Source of the DNA: a bacterium
GTDB taxonomy: Bacteria > SAR324 > XYD2-FULL-50-16
Length of the DNA: 64,000 nt
Direction of reading: 5' to 3'
Assembly (NCBI GenBank): GCA_024275165.1
Contig: JAJRZQ010000012.1
Span: forward strand, 209,077 to 273,076
Part shown: one piece after another, positions 43,312 to 52,944 of the stretch
Layout: each line of letters starts with the position of its first letter
Position numbering within the stretch: position 1 is the stretch's first letter
Made by a program: the position numbers and the translations under genes
The notes under the pieces: generated by a model
What the model was told of the DNA's origin: nothing
Seen by the model: the letters and a program-made list of their open reading frames with translations, nothing else
Database searches by the model: none

Positions 43312-44864
43312 TCGTCCTCATCTGGGGGGCTTACCCCGAGTAACTGGTCTTTAAGGGCGACCAGCAAATAGATGAGAAATAAAAAGCGGAGCGTCCCTAT
43401 AAACAGATAGGGGTTTTCCGCGAAGAAACTCCCCCCGCTTTGTGGGTTAAAGGGGAGTTGGCCAACGCGGCTATCGGCTTGAAACGCCTTGGTGCGCAAA
43501 TAAAGCTTGCCGTTGGGCCCGGCAATCCCGCTGGAACCGTTGTTGATGGCGTGGATTAAGGGCACGCGGTTAGCTATGGCCAGCAGGATAGAACTCTGCA
43601 AATGCTGCTCTGGTTGGTTGCTCTGCCCGTACCAGCCGTCTTGGCTTTGGATGATCAAGACCTTGCCTTTGGCGTCTTTGCCAATGGCTTGGGCAATCTC
43701 TAGGGGGAACTGGCTCTCATAACATAATTTGGGAACCAGACGCAACGCCCCTGCCTGAAAAACCTGATTCCGCTTCCCTGCCGTGAGTCCACTGAGAAAA
43801 TCGCCTAAAATCCGCTTCAAAAACTTAGATTCGCCGATCCAAGGGGTATATTCCCCAAAGGGGACTAAAGTCATTTTATGATAGATTTCAGGGGATTTTT
43901 TATGGGGGGTAAACAGCAGAGCCGAGTTGTAATAATGAACCTCGCCTAAAATATTTTCTCGATAGGTATCGTGCGTCAATAAGGCTTTGCCCTGTTTATC
44001 GACAAAACGATGAAAGGCTGCGGCCACTTCAGGCCAATAGCTATATCCGAAAAAGCTCCCCTCTGGCCAGATGACCAATTCAGCCCCCTGTTGATAGAGT
44101 TGTTTGCTGAGCTTGAACTCCAGGGGAGAGATCCGGCTAAAGCCCGGTTCGGGTTGAGGCAGTTGGAGGGACGCGGGGCGATTGGTTTGCACAATCCCGA
44201 TGGGAACGGTAGGCCAAGACTCGACTTTTGCGTCCCAGGTCTGTTGCTGCCAAAGGCCATAAGTGATCCAAAGCCCGATCGTCAATAAACCGAGTTGCGC
44301 GCTTTTGCTTTGGATAAAGTTTCGAGGTGATTTGCCCGCCAAAAAGATCCAATAATTGCTCAAGGCGAGGATGAAATCTAAACCGTACGAGCCGGTGAAG
44401 TCGATGGGTTGAACCAAAAAGCGCAGAGGGAGCATGGCATCGGCTAGGCTCCAGGGAAAAATCATGGGATACCAAGAAAACAACGCCGCGGTAATCAGAG
44501 GAAAAAGAAACAGGGTCGGGATACGCTGAAAGCGGCGCATCCAGTTCAACAGCATAAATTGCAGCCCAAACAGGGGGGCGAGCAACAAGCCATGCCCCAT
44601 AGAAACCAGATGATACCAGGGGGAGGGGAGCCCTAAAACGAAATTGGCCCAATTGCCCACCCAATGAAAACCAATGGAGGTGGCGAGCCACCCGCTAAAA
44701 GCAGCCCAAAAAAAGCTGCCCCATAAGGAACGCTTTTCCGTGACCCACAAGAGGGGAACAAAGGCAAAAAAGAGGGTGAAGGAGAGATTCCACGCAGGGA
44801 AGGCCAGGAAGAAAAGCCCTGCGGAAACCATCGCGGCCAGGGCAGGTAAGAGGTAGCGATTCAA
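43302..44864 (-). CDS. lnt: Apolipoprotein N-acyltransferase
   Basis: Lnt adds the third acyl chain to the lipoprotein N-terminus in the inner membrane. The 520-residue protein has about six N-terminal membrane helices, a periplasmic nitrilase-type domain (residues ~225-480) and a C-terminal helix. Catalytic positions are visible as Glu in VIWPEGSFF, Lys near the MTLVPFGEYTPW segment and Cys in LCYESQFP. It fits the presence of two lipoprotein genes in the window. It overlaps selA by 10 bases and follows the HD-GYP gene by 3 bases. Confidence 0.95.
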   Translation of the reverse strand: MNRYLLPALAAMVSAGLFFLAFPAWNLSFTLFFAFVPLLWVTEKRSLWGSFFWAAFSGWLATSIGFHWVGNWANFVLGLPSPWYHLVSMGHGLLLAPLFGLQFMLLNWMRRFQRIPTLFLFPLITAALFSWYPMIFPWSLADAMLPLRFLVQPIDFTGSYGLDFILALSNYWIFLAGKSPRNFIQSKSAQLGLLTIGLWITYGLWQQQTWDAKVESWPTVPIGIVQTNRPASLQLPQPEPGFSRISPLEFKLSKQLYQQGAELVIWPEGSFFGYSYWPEVAAAFHRFVDKQGKALLTHDTYRENILGEVHYYNSALLFTPHKKSPEIYHKMTLVPFGEYTPWIGESKFLKRILGDFLSGLTAGKRNQVFQAGALRLVPKLCYESQFPLEIAQAIGKDAKGKVLIIQSQDGWYGQSNQPEQHLQSSILLAIANRVPLIHAINNGSSGIAGPNGKLYLRTKAFQADSRVGQLPFNPQSGGSFFAENPYLFIGTLRFLFLIYLLVALKDQLLGVSPPDEDEWE

Positions 44865-44867
44865 GGG

Positions 44868-45902
44868 CTAGTCTCGATAGGAACTGTAAATTTCTTGTAT
44901 TTCCGGTAAGGCCGCCATAAAGGCCCGCACAACCGTGGGGTCAAATTGGGAATTGGAACCCTCTTGGATATATTGTACCGCCTCGTCCCAGTCCCAGCTG
45001 TTTTTATAGGGTCGTTTGGAAATGAGCGCGTCAAAAACATCGGCCACGGAAGTAATCCGAGCTTCTAAGGGGATTTTAGTTTCCCTCAACCTGTCGGGGT
45101 ATCCTGTACCGTCCCATCTTTCATGGTGGTAGACCGCGATATTTTGCCCGATTTGGATCAAGTCGTAGCGGCTGTCTGTTAATATTTCGCCCCCAATTTT
45201 GACATGGCCCCGCATTTCTGCGAATTCCTCATCGCTTAAGGGGCCGGGTTTGAGTAAAATCGAATCCGCGACCCCGACCTTGCCGATATCATGCATCAAG
45301 CTGGCTGTTTTTAAGAGTTCGCATTCTGGGGGGCGGAGGCCATATTTTCTGGCGATGACCTCCACATAACCAGAGATCCGATTGATGTGGTTTGCCGTTT
45401 CGGAATCACGGTATTCCGAGGCGCGAACCAAGCGATGGATCAGCTCTTTTTGCAGTTCTTGCAAAGCTTGGGTACGCTGTTCTACCTTTTGGTCCAAAAC
45501 AATATTGGTGTTGGCCAATTGTTTTTGGGCCTTGGCCAGGTTGTAGTGGGTGGTGACTCGAGCTTTGACAATTACCGGGTTGACGGGCTTGGCGATGAAA
45601 TCAACGGCGCCCAACTCAAACCCCCGAAGCTCATCCATTTCATCGTGCATCGCGGTGACGAAAATAAGGGGGATGCGCTTATAAAAGGCGTTTTCCTGTA
45701 ATTTTTGAGCGAGTTGATAGCCGTCCATCTCCGGCATCATGATGTCGAGAAGAATCAGATCGGGGGGGGCGGTTTCGATGCGTTTTAGCGCTTCTTCTCC
45801 TGACTTGGCAAAGGACAACTCCCATTTGTCTCGAAGGATTTCCCCTAAGAGTTTTAAATTAACCGCTTCATCGTCAATGATCAGGATTCGTCCTTTAGCC
45901 AT
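44868..45902 (-). CDS. Response regulator with HD-GYP output domain
   Basis: This 344-residue protein has an N-terminal receiver domain (residues ~1-120, phospho-acceptor Asp in LILLDIMMPEMDGY), a short coiled coil and a C-terminal HD-GYP domain. The metal-binding HD sits in MHDIGKVGVADSILLKPG and the GYP motif in ERWDGTGYPDRL. HD-GYP proteins usually break down cyclic di-GMP. No partner kinase is adjacent. The stop lies 3 bases before lnt, and a strong terminator upstream isolates it from the peroxiredoxin gene. Confidence 0.94.
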   Translation of the reverse strand: MAKGRILIIDDEAVNLKLLGEILRDKWELSFAKSGEEALKRIETAPPDLILLDIMMPEMDGYQLAQKLQENAFYKRIPLIFVTAMHDEMDELRGFELGAVDFIAKPVNPVIVKARVTTHYNLAKAQKQLANTNIVLDQKVEQRTQALQELQKELIHRLVRASEYRDSETANHINRISGYVEVIARKYGLRPPECELLKTASLMHDIGKVGVADSILLKPGPLSDEEFAEMRGHVKIGGEILTDSRYDLIQIGQNIAVYHHERWDGTGYPDRLRETKIPLEARITSVADVFDALISKRPYKNSWDWDEAVQYIQEGSNSQFDPTVVRAFMAALPEIQEIYSSYRD

Positions 45903-45964
45903 CTTTACTGTGGGTAGGTTTTTCGTGATCTATAACAAAATTGGGCGTAAAGCGCAAAGAGAAT

Positions 45965-45990
45965 GAAAAAAAAGCCGCGCGAAGCGGCTT
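45965..45990 (-). terminator. Intrinsic terminator of peroxiredoxin gene
   Basis: On the minus strand a 7-bp stem (AAGCCGC/GCGGCTT) with a 5-base loop is followed by a T-run. It lies about 32 bases beyond the peroxiredoxin stop codon and before the HD-GYP gene. Confidence 0.9.
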
Positions 45991-46021
45991 CATTTAGGAG
46001 ACGAGAAACAAAAAAAAACGC

Positions 46022-46618
46022 TTAGAGTTTTTCCGCGTTTTCAGCAAGGTATTGTGCTACTCCGTTGCTGTCGGGCTTCATGGCTTTTTCGCCTTTTTGC
46101 CAGCCTGCGGGGCAAACCTCACCGTGCTGCTCGGTAAATTGCAGGGCGTCAATCATGCGCAGCATTTCATCAATGTTTCGGCCTAGGGGGAGGTCGTTGA
46201 CTACCTGATGGCGAACCACACCCTCTTTATCAATCAAGAAACTACCGCGCAAGGCAACGGAGTCGTCGACCAATACATCATAGTCGCGGCTGATGTTTTT
46301 GGTGATGTCGGCGATGAGAGGATATTGCACCTTGCCGATTCCTCCATTTTTGATATCCGTATTTTTCCAGGCCAAGTGGCTGAAATGGCTATCAATAGAA
46401 ACCCCGAGTACCTCTACATCGCGGCTTTTGAAGTCCGCTAAGCGGTGATCAAAGGCAATGATTTCCGAGGGGCAGACAAAGGTGAAGTCAAGGGGATAAA
46501 AGTACAAAACAACATACTTGCCTTTATAGGAAGAAAGGCTGATTTCTTTAAAGCTATTGTCGGGCATGACGGCTTGGGCTTTAAAATCCGGTGCCTGCTT
46601 GGTAACCAATACACTCAT
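46022..46618 (-). CDS. Typical 2-Cys peroxiredoxin (AhpC/Prx1 type)
   Basis: This 198-residue thiol peroxidase removes hydrogen peroxide and organic peroxides. The peroxidatic Cys49 is in FTFVCPSEI and the resolving Cys169 in GEVCPAGW. The GG(L/I)G loop (NGGIG) and C-terminal YL-like tail suggest a sensitive 2-Cys form. I prefer the ATG at 46618, which follows AGGAG; the open frame extends to 46726 but the extra 36 residues are not family-like. It has its own promoter and terminator, so it is a single-gene unit. Confidence 0.95.
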   Translation of the reverse strand: MSVLVTKQAPDFKAQAVMPDNSFKEISLSSYKGKYVVLYFYPLDFTFVCPSEIIAFDHRLADFKSRDVEVLGVSIDSHFSHLAWKNTDIKNGGIGKVQYPLIADITKNISRDYDVLVDDSVALRGSFLIDKEGVVRHQVVNDLPLGRNIDEMLRMIDALQFTEQHGEVCPAGWQKGEKAMKPDSNGVAQYLAENAEKL

Positions 46619-46697
46619 GGAGTCTCCTAAGAAGTTGAGTTGTAAAATAGGGTCGCGCCTGATCGAATCCACTGGGGGAGGGCGCTGAATTTTGTTT

Positions 46698-46726
46698 AGA
46701 ATAATGGCTTGAACCCTCTTGATCAA
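46698..46726 (-). promoter_or_regulatory. Candidate promoter of peroxiredoxin gene
   Basis: On the minus strand, TTGATC and TATTCT are separated by 17 bases, ~80 bases upstream of the ATG at 46618. Each box has two mismatches. Confidence 0.45.
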
Positions 46727-46867
46727 CTGAAAAGAGTAAATTTAAATAAAAAAATATATAAACTAACAAAAGCTTTGAAAAAAAAGCGTTTACTCAACGG
46801 GTGCTGTCAGAGTAGGTAAGGGATAATCCCTAGGGAAGCCAAACAACTGATCGCGTAATTGCGCTTT

Positions 46868-47683
46868 ATGAAAGAAAAGTTCAAATTTGAGAATATTGAA
46901 GGAGCCTTAAAGGGACAAGCTTTCAATCACGCTTTGCCCATGACCCGCAATTGGGATGATACCCTAGATACCATCCATTACCTTCTGCTGAAAAAATGGT
47001 ATTATGTCGCTATTGCCACCAATACAAAGCGAGGGGGCAAGTTGTTGAAAAATGGTTTGGGGCTGGAGCGCAAGAGGAAATCTCTCCCCGAAGAGATGCA
47101 AACGATTTTGAAACTGAAGATCTCCAGTTTTGAGGGCTTAAAGAAAAAAATTCGGCAAAAACAGCTTAAATCAGGGGAAGATCGGGATGTTTGGCACTTT
47201 TCGAGCCAATGGAAAGAGTTCCCCGAAGGGACAAAAGTCATTGAGCTGACCCAGGCAAATCTTTCGGGGATGGTGAAGTCGAAGGGAGCGACCAAAATTT
47301 GTTATATTGTATTGGATGGCAAGGCGACAACGGTGGATGTCAATACCTGTATGTTCATTGTGCATAAGGTTTTTTCCGATAAGGCCTATGCGGCTAAAGT
47401 ACTGAAAGAGGTAGAGAAGCTAAAAAAACAGGGCGGGCCAGCCGGGATGGAGCCCCAATTGAAAAAAGCGGTTGACATCCGTGGGGCGCGGCAACCGGGT
47501 ACGGTGATGATGGAACTGCGAGATCACCCCAAAGAGGTGGAAAATGTTACGGACGCGGAATGGTATTTATTGCAGGGGTATTTTGAAAAGCTTAAAGAAT
47601 CCAGTCAACTCACAGATATGCATATCAAGGTCGAGCAACTCTTAAAACTGCATTTTGGCGAAAAGGCCTTACGGGGCGGCTGA
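46868..47683 (+). CDS. Unknown 271-residue cytoplasmic protein
   Basis: I do not recognise a family. It is a basic, Lys/Leu-rich soluble protein without signal peptide or membrane segment. Near residues 130-165 it has a beta-rich segment (KVIELTQANLSGMVKSKG, then CYIVLDGK), and the C-terminal 100 residues look helical. The ATG at 46868 is preferred over an in-frame TTG at 46859. It stands alone, divergent from the peroxiredoxin gene. Confidence 0.6.
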   Translation: MKEKFKFENIEGALKGQAFNHALPMTRNWDDTLDTIHYLLLKKWYYVAIATNTKRGGKLLKNGLGLERKRKSLPEEMQTILKLKISSFEGLKKKIRQKQLKSGEDRDVWHFSSQWKEFPEGTKVIELTQANLSGMVKSKGATKICYIVLDGKATTVDVNTCMFIVHKVFSDKAYAAKVLKEVEKLKKQGGPAGMEPQLKKAVDIRGARQPGTVMMELRDHPKEVENVTDAEWYLLQGYFEKLKESSQLTDMHIKVEQLLKLHFGEKALRGG

Positions 47684-48054
47684 CCCTCTTTTCTTGACGA
47701 TTCGCTGCTCGCTTCTCATAATATTAATCCGGCGTGTGTATAGCTTCCAATTTAAAAAATCACTGGGGTCTGGGGCTTTCAGCCCCAGCCCGCGGAGCAT
47801 ATTTAGATCGCGGGGGCGCTGATGCCCAGCGAGCGCTCGCGCGAGCCGCCCCGCGGCTGTGGGCTTTGCCTAGGTCAGGCTAGCTTGCATAGGAATCATA
47901 TAGGTGTCGGACGGCGCCCTCGCAGACCTTTTTATGCAGTGACCTATTTAAAAAAAAGGCCGCTTTGTGCCCCTAAAGCCGAATATCCATCCCTTAATTT
48001 TGCTTTTTGCCTCTTCTTTGTCAGGTCTGCTCCCCCACATTCAAACCCCTTTTG
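47684..48054. other. Intergenic region with GC-rich fold
   Basis: These 371 bases lie between the unknown gene and the glycosyltransferase. The stretch at ~47760-47870 is clearly more GC-rich than its surroundings and holds several perfect or near-perfect inverted repeats. The rest (47684-47760 and 47890-48054) is AT-rich and shows no supported gene. Open frames here lack a ribosome-binding site or family resemblance. Confidence 0.6.
47770..47855. ncRNA. Possible structured RNA or cruciform element
   Basis: Three stems are visible: CTGGGGCT/AGCCCCAG (47770-47788, 3-base loop); CGCGGGGGCG pairing with CGCCCCGCG (47809-47818 with 47847-47855, one bulge); and inside it GCGAGC/GCTCGC (47830-47841), a perfect 12-base palindrome. 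The nested layout resembles a folded RNA or a protein-binding cruciform. Strand and function are unknown. Confidence 0.35.
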
Positions 48055-49557
48055 ATGAACCCCCTTTGGAAACGAGATGAGATGGGAAGTGTTTCAATAA
48101 AAATTCCCCCTTTACCCACACTGCTTTTAGGGCTGCATTTTTGTGTTTGGCTTGGAGTGAGCCTCGGGTTGGACATCCACCCCGACATGGCCGATCATTG
48201 GCTTTGGTCCAAGTATCTCAGTTGGGGCTATTATGAGCATCCCCCCTTGGTGGCCCTCACCATGTGGCCGGTGAACCTTTTTGGGGCACCGCCGATTTTG
48301 GCCTTAAAGGTGGGCTCGGTTTTGTTTTCGGTCTTCATCCTCTACCTGGCTTACCAGTTGGCGAGGTTGGTTTTTGCGGAAAAAACCGCTTGGTTTTATC
48401 TGCTCATCTTAGAGTCAACGGTTTATTTTTCTTTCGGAAGCGTTTTTTGGCATATTGATCAACCCTATATGGCCTGTTGGTTGCTCGGTTTGATGGTGTT
48501 GGTCGCTTGGAGCCGCAGCCAAGACCATCGCCTGATTTTACTCTTTGGGTTTTTGGCGGGATTAGGGGCTTTGAGTAAATATATCATGGTATTGCTTCCT
48601 GTGAGTATGGTGGTTTGGTTGGTGTTATCCAAGCCGGCTCGTGTCTTGTTGAAACGACCCGAAACCTACCTAGGCGGCTTGATCGCCTTGGGTATTCTCA
48701 GCCCAAACCTTTACTGGAACGCTCAGCATGAGTGGATTACCTTTAGTTATAACTTTCAAAAAGGGCTCTCTGGCGCGAATCCGTCGCGGCATTTCATCGC
48801 CTTTCAAAGCTCGCAAATCTTATTGTTTTCTTTGCCCTTAGCGGCAAGTTTTTGGTTTTTATGGGGCAGGGGGCGACTCAAAGCGTTGCAAGGCTGGAGA
48901 AACCAAGAGCCCGCCTTGTTGTTGCTCAAGCTGACGGGGGTGGTTCCCTTTTTGTTTTTCAGCTACGCCGCGACCCAGGGGCGTGGGGCCGACCCGCATT
49001 GGATCAACATCAGCTATTACAGCTTTTTTCTTTTCTTGGCGCATCATTGGAGCCAAAGCTTTTCCAAACAGCGCGCCCAAGGGGTGTTTTCCTTTGCCTT
49101 GGCTTGGAATGGGCTTTTAGTCGGCCTGCTCTTGTGGCAGGTACTCTTGAACCCGCTACAACTCAAGCCCAAGCAAAACCTGCCCTTTGCCAAGGTCACC
49201 CACTGGCGCGAAACAGCAACGCAAATTGAAGCCCGCTTGCGGGAATACCACCTTCCCCCGCCGCGCTATGTGATCAGCAGAGAGTATCATCTCAGTTCCA
49301 GTTTGGCTCTTTATTTGAGTTTTCAACCTTGGACCCACAGCTTGGAAAAACCGATTCGCAACCTTTGGAGTCCCCGGGATCAGGTTATACGAGCTGGTGG
49401 GTTGTTGGTCTGCCCCGATTATGAATGCGAAAGCGTGGTCCGGGCCGCCGTTGCCGAGCTGGGCCGCCAACCAAAGCCCTTGGGCATGGTGGAAACCCGA
49501 GGGAAAGGCTTTGTTTTGCGCCGTTTGGAACTCTATTTTTTTAAGGCGGCTTTGTGA
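48055..49557 (+). CDS. ArnT/PMT_2-like glycosyltransferase (GT83-like)
   Basis: This ~500-residue polytopic inner-membrane protein has about 11-12 hydrophobic helices. The first periplasmic loop reads GLDIHPDMADHWLWSKYLSW followed by GYYEHPPLVAL, the hallmark of PMT_2/ArnT-type enzymes that transfer a sugar from a polyprenyl phosphate donor to lipid A or other surface acceptors. The C-terminal ~110 residues are a soluble periplasmic domain. ATG at 48055 or the internal ATG at 48082 (better upstream GAG context) are both possible; the frame is open from 48007. It is coupled by GTGA to the LPS permease gene, which supports a lipopolysaccharide role. Confidence 0.85.
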   Translation: MNPLWKRDEMGSVSIKIPPLPTLLLGLHFCVWLGVSLGLDIHPDMADHWLWSKYLSWGYYEHPPLVALTMWPVNLFGAPPILALKVGSVLFSVFILYLAYQLARLVFAEKTAWFYLLILESTVYFSFGSVFWHIDQPYMACWLLGLMVLVAWSRSQDHRLILLFGFLAGLGALSKYIMVLLPVSMVVWLVLSKPARVLLKRPETYLGGLIALGILSPNLYWNAQHEWITFSYNFQKGLSGANPSRHFIAFQSSQILLFSLPLAASFWFLWGRGRLKALQGWRNQEPALLLLKLTGVVPFLFFSYAATQGRGADPHWINISYYSFFLFLAHHWSQSFSKQRAQGVFSFALAWNGLLVGLLLWQVLLNPLQLKPKQNLPFAKVTHWRETATQIEARLREYHLPPPRYVISREYHLSSSLALYLSFQPWTHSLEKPIRNLWSPRDQVIRAGGLLVCPDYECESVVRAAVAELGRQPKPLGMVETRGKGFVLRRLELYFFKAAL

Positions 49558-50726
49558 TTTTGTTTCGATACTTTATCAAAGAGTTGATCTACCCCTTTTT
49601 GCTTACCCTGGGGATCATCGCTGCGATTTTGGTGATGGATCAGGTTTATAAGTTCATGCCTTTTATGCAGCTTACGGGGCTCAAGTTCGGTTACCTTGCC
49701 GAAGCGCTGCTTTACGGCTTGCCCCCCAACTTAATGATTGCCACCCCGGTGAGCATCATGGTGGGGGTCTATTTTGGGGTGCATCGCTTGAGCATGGATC
49801 ATGAAATTGTGATCATGCGCGCCGCGGGGGTATCGTTGGCTTTTTTATTTCGCCCTGTCTTGGTGGTTGCCGGGGGGCTGGCTATTTGGTCGGGGCTCAA
49901 TTGTTTTTTTTTGGCCCCCTGGGGGGTGACGAATCTCGAGGCCTTGCAGTTTCAAATTCTCAAAACGGAAACCAATATTAAGCTGAACCCCGGTAAGATT
50001 AATAATTTCTTTGGCCAAAAGATGATTTTCATCCATCACAAGCAAAAGGATTGGTTGGAAGGCATCGTCATCGCTCCTTGGAAGAAGGTTGATTCGGCTT
50101 CCCTAATCGAAGCGAAAAAAGGAAAGATCGCCTTTAACGAAGACTCGAGAAAAATCACCTTTTTGCTCTATGAGGGGAAGATTCATCGTAAGGAAAAGGG
50201 GCGAATTCGGGTGATGGAGTTTAGCCAACTCGACTATGCCTTGTCCCCGCCAAAACGAGACGCGGCCAACTTGCCAAAACGCTTTCGAGAATTAGAAAGC
50301 AAAGGGGGGAAAAAGGATATGGAGATGTTTCCCTTAGAGCTGATGGAGCAGATGAACTCCGCGCCAACAGCCTCCTCCCGCAGGGAATATAGCGATGAAT
50401 TCCACAGTCGCATTGTCACGGTGTTGAGCTGTTTTGCCTTTGCTCTTTTTGCCTTGCCCTTGGGGATTTTTGACCCCAGAAACCCCAAATCAGCTAAATT
50501 TGTCTCCATGTTGCTCTTTATGGTGCTTTATTTTAGTCTTTTTTCACAGGCTCGAAGCTTATATGTGCAGGGCTCGATCGGGGTGTGGGCTTTGTATTTT
50601 CCCCTTTTTATCGCTTTGGGGGTGGGGGTGGCCAATTTCTTTAAAATCAACTACGATTTGGCGTCTTTAACCGAGCTATGGCGCCTGAAACATCTGCAAA
50701 AAAAGAAAAAGCATGAGATACATTAG
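49554..50726 (+). CDS. LptF/LptG-type LPS export permease
   Basis: This 390-residue YjgP/YjgQ-family membrane protein belongs to the LptBFGC machine that extracts LPS from the inner membrane. It has three N-terminal and three C-terminal helices around a periplasmic domain (residues ~120-290). The opening ILFRYFIKELIYPFLLTL and the HEIVIMRAAGVS coupling helix are characteristic. The start is GTG within GTGA, overlapping the glycosyltransferase stop. I cannot decide between LptF and LptG. The end overlaps thrC by 14 bases. Confidence 0.92.
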   Translation: MILFRYFIKELIYPFLLTLGIIAAILVMDQVYKFMPFMQLTGLKFGYLAEALLYGLPPNLMIATPVSIMVGVYFGVHRLSMDHEIVIMRAAGVSLAFLFRPVLVVAGGLAIWSGLNCFFLAPWGVTNLEALQFQILKTETNIKLNPGKINNFFGQKMIFIHHKQKDWLEGIVIAPWKKVDSASLIEAKKGKIAFNEDSRKITFLLYEGKIHRKEKGRIRVMEFSQLDYALSPPKRDAANLPKRFRELESKGGKKDMEMFPLELMEQMNSAPTASSRREYSDEFHSRIVTVLSCFAFALFALPLGIFDPRNPKSAKFVSMLLFMVLYFSLFSQARSLYVQGSIGVWALYFPLFIALGVGVANFFKINYDLASLTELWRLKHLQKKKKHEIH

Positions 50727-52104
50727 TACGAGAGGCAAGGCTCACCCCGTTGATTTTTCCGGCGCTGTTTTGCAGGGCTTGGCCCGCGACGGGGGGTTGT
50801 TTCTTCCTGAGGTGATTCCGAACCTGACTCCTCGGCTGCGCGAGTTGTCGACGCTGAGTTATCGAGACTTGGCCTTGGAAGTTTTTTATCCCTTTGCAGC
50901 AGGTGAAATATCCAAAGCGGAATGGAAGGCCTTGATTGATCAAAGCTACCGCGGTTTTAGAGCCCCGGAAGTTACCCCCTTGGCGCAAAAAGCGGGACAA
51001 TACATCTTGGAGTTGTTCCACGGCCCTACCTTTGCCTTTAAGGATGTCGCCTTACAGGTTTTGGGAAACCTGTTTGAGTTGTTGTTGGAGCGCAAAGGCC
51101 AAAGCTTGAATATCTTAGGCGCCACTAGTGGAGACACCGGTTCAGCGGCAATCTACGGGGTAAGGGGGAAAAAGGGGATCGAGATTTTTATGCTGCACCC
51201 ACAAGGCAGAGTCAGCGCGGTGCAAGAGCGGCAGATGACCACCGTTAGGGATAAAAATGTACACAATATTGCCGTTGAGGGCACTTTTGACGACTGCCAA
51301 GCCATTGTTAAAGCTTGCTTTAATGATTTGGAATTTAGGGATACCTATCACCTGGGCGCCGTGAACTCCATCAATTGGGCCAGGGTGCTGGCGCAAATCG
51401 TTTATTATTTTTACGCTGCCTTTCGCTTTTGGGAAATCGAACCGGGCAGCCCCCTGGTTTTTAGTGTGCCCACGGGTAATTTTGGGGATGTTTTTGCCGG
51501 TTACATGGCAAAGCGCATGGGGCTACCCATCGAAAAATTAGTGGTGGCGACCAATGAAAACGATATCTTAAGCCGTTGCGTGCAAAAGGGGGATTACAGC
51601 CCCCAAACCCTGCACCCGAGCTATAGCCCCAGTATGGATATTCAACTGGCCAGCAACTTTGAGCGCTATTTGTTTGAATTGGAAGGGCGAGACGGGGAAA
51701 AAACAGGGGCAAAAATGAAGGAACTGGAAACAACGGGAAAACTCCGGTTCGCGGGAAAAGAATTGTCTCAAATTCAAAGGGATTTTGCCGCCTTTCAGGT
51801 GGACGACCTCCGAACCTTGGATTGCATTCGCAATGCCTTTCAGCAGGGCTATTTGCTGGACCCTCATTCCGCGGTAGGGGTAGAGGCCGCAAAAAGCCTG
51901 GGCTATACCAAGGCGATTTGTCTGGCCACCGCCCATCCGGCTAAGTTTGACGAAGCCGTAAAAAAGGCGATTGGGCAGGCCCCAAAGCCGCCTTTAGAAA
52001 TCTCGGAGTTGCTGGGCTTGCCGACTCGTTGTGTGGAGGCAAAGGCGAGGGTGGAGGATATCCAACAGATCATCCGCTCGACTCTAGGCGAAAAGCAAGC
52101 TTGA
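50713..52104 (+). CDS. thrC: Threonine synthase
   Basis: ThrC converts phosphohomoserine to threonine with PLP. The 463-residue length and the opening YISTRGKAHPVDFSGAVLQ fit the class I (enterobacterial/fungal-like) type. The PLP lysine is Lys110 in GPTFAFKDVALQ; GATSGDTGSAA and PTGNFGDVFAGYMA are further motifs. It starts 14 bases inside the LPS permease gene, a tight coupling without obvious functional link. thrA and thrB are not nearby. It converges with truA. Confidence 0.96.
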   Translation: MRYISTRGKAHPVDFSGAVLQGLARDGGLFLPEVIPNLTPRLRELSTLSYRDLALEVFYPFAAGEISKAEWKALIDQSYRGFRAPEVTPLAQKAGQYILELFHGPTFAFKDVALQVLGNLFELLLERKGQSLNILGATSGDTGSAAIYGVRGKKGIEIFMLHPQGRVSAVQERQMTTVRDKNVHNIAVEGTFDDCQAIVKACFNDLEFRDTYHLGAVNSINWARVLAQIVYYFYAAFRFWEIEPGSPLVFSVPTGNFGDVFAGYMAKRMGLPIEKLVVATNENDILSRCVQKGDYSPQTLHPSYSPSMDIQLASNFERYLFELEGRDGEKTGAKMKELETTGKLRFAGKELSQIQRDFAAFQVDDLRTLDCIRNAFQQGYLLDPHSAVGVEAAKSLGYTKAICLATAHPAKFDEAVKKAIGQAPKPPLEISELLGLPTRCVEAKARVEDIQQIIRSTLGEKQA

Positions 52105-52125
52105 TTAGCCGGGGCTGGTTTGGTT

Positions 52126-52938
52126 TTAAGTTGGGTTGAGGAATCCCTTGCCTTGAAAAGGGTCGGGATCAAGCTGAATCGCCTCTAAAATCAAGCCCTG
52201 GGGCGGGGCCTTTAACACTCTGGGTAAAGGAGTCCCTGCCAAGGCCTTTTTGACGCTGTCGGGGGGGAGTTTCCCCTCCCCGATGAGCACCAAGGCGCCC
52301 ACCATTAAACGGATTTGGTGGCGCAAAAAACCACTCCCCCCAAAGATAAAGTCGTAGCGTTGCCCCTCCAGGATGGGAGTGCTTTGTAATTCGGCGCGGA
52401 AGATCCTTTTAATCGTGGAGGGTTGCTGGCAGTCTTTCGAGCGAAAGGGGGTAAAGTCATGCTCTCCCAAAAAGTCCCGCAAGGCCTGCTGGAGCCAATC
52501 GGGCTGAAGTTCATGGCGTTTCCACCAGAAAAATTCTCGATGGATCGCGGGCGGGTAGGGACTTTGTTGCACCTGATAGCGGTAGAACTTTCCCTTGGCG
52601 GCTTTGCGAGGGTGAAAGTCAAAGGGAACCTCCACCGCGCGGAGGAGGGTGACCGCCTTGGGAGTCAGCGCGTTGAGGCTGGGGAGGATGCGAGAAAGAG
52701 GAAAATCAAAGGGCGCGAGAAAGGTAAAGAGTTGACCGCGGGCGTGTACACCCGCGTCGGTTCGGCTGGGAGCCGTAATCACCGTTTTTTTGCGGAGTAG
52801 AATACCCAAAGCCTTTTCGAGGTCGCCTTGAATACTCGGCCCGCAATCTTGGAACTGCCAACCGAGGTAGGCGGTTCCTTGATATTCCACTTGGCAGAGG
52901 ATGCGTTTGCTTTGCTTTGGGTTTGCCTCTAACTCCAA
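52126..52938 (-). CDS. truA: tRNA pseudouridine(38-40) synthase
   Basis: TruA makes pseudouridine at positions 38-40 of the tRNA anticodon arm. The catalytic aspartate is Asp61 in PSRTDAGVHARG; ALTPKAV and FLRHQIRLMVGAL are additional family signatures. The 270-residue length is normal. The apparent start is TTG at 52938, directly upstream of the sequence GAGTTAGAGG; no ATG lies near. It is separated by only 6 bases from the thioredoxin stop, so it is probably co-transcribed with it. Confidence 0.94.
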   Translation of the reverse strand: MELEANPKQSKRILCQVEYQGTAYLGWQFQDCGPSIQGDLEKALGILLRKKTVITAPSRTDAGVHARGQLFTFLAPFDFPLSRILPSLNALTPKAVTLLRAVEVPFDFHPRKAAKGKFYRYQVQQSPYPPAIHREFFWWKRHELQPDWLQQALRDFLGEHDFTPFRSKDCQQPSTIKRIFRAELQSTPILEGQRYDFIFGGSGFLRHQIRLMVGALVLIGEGKLPPDSVKKALAGTPLPRVLKAPPQGLILEAIQLDPDPFQGKGFLNPT

Positions 52939-52944
52939 CGCAAT

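Noticed and set aside
47822..48055. 77-codon plus-strand frame in the spacer before the glycosyltransferase
   Set aside because: It runs through the GC-rich inverted repeats, is Arg/Pro/Cys-rich and lacks a ribosome-binding site.
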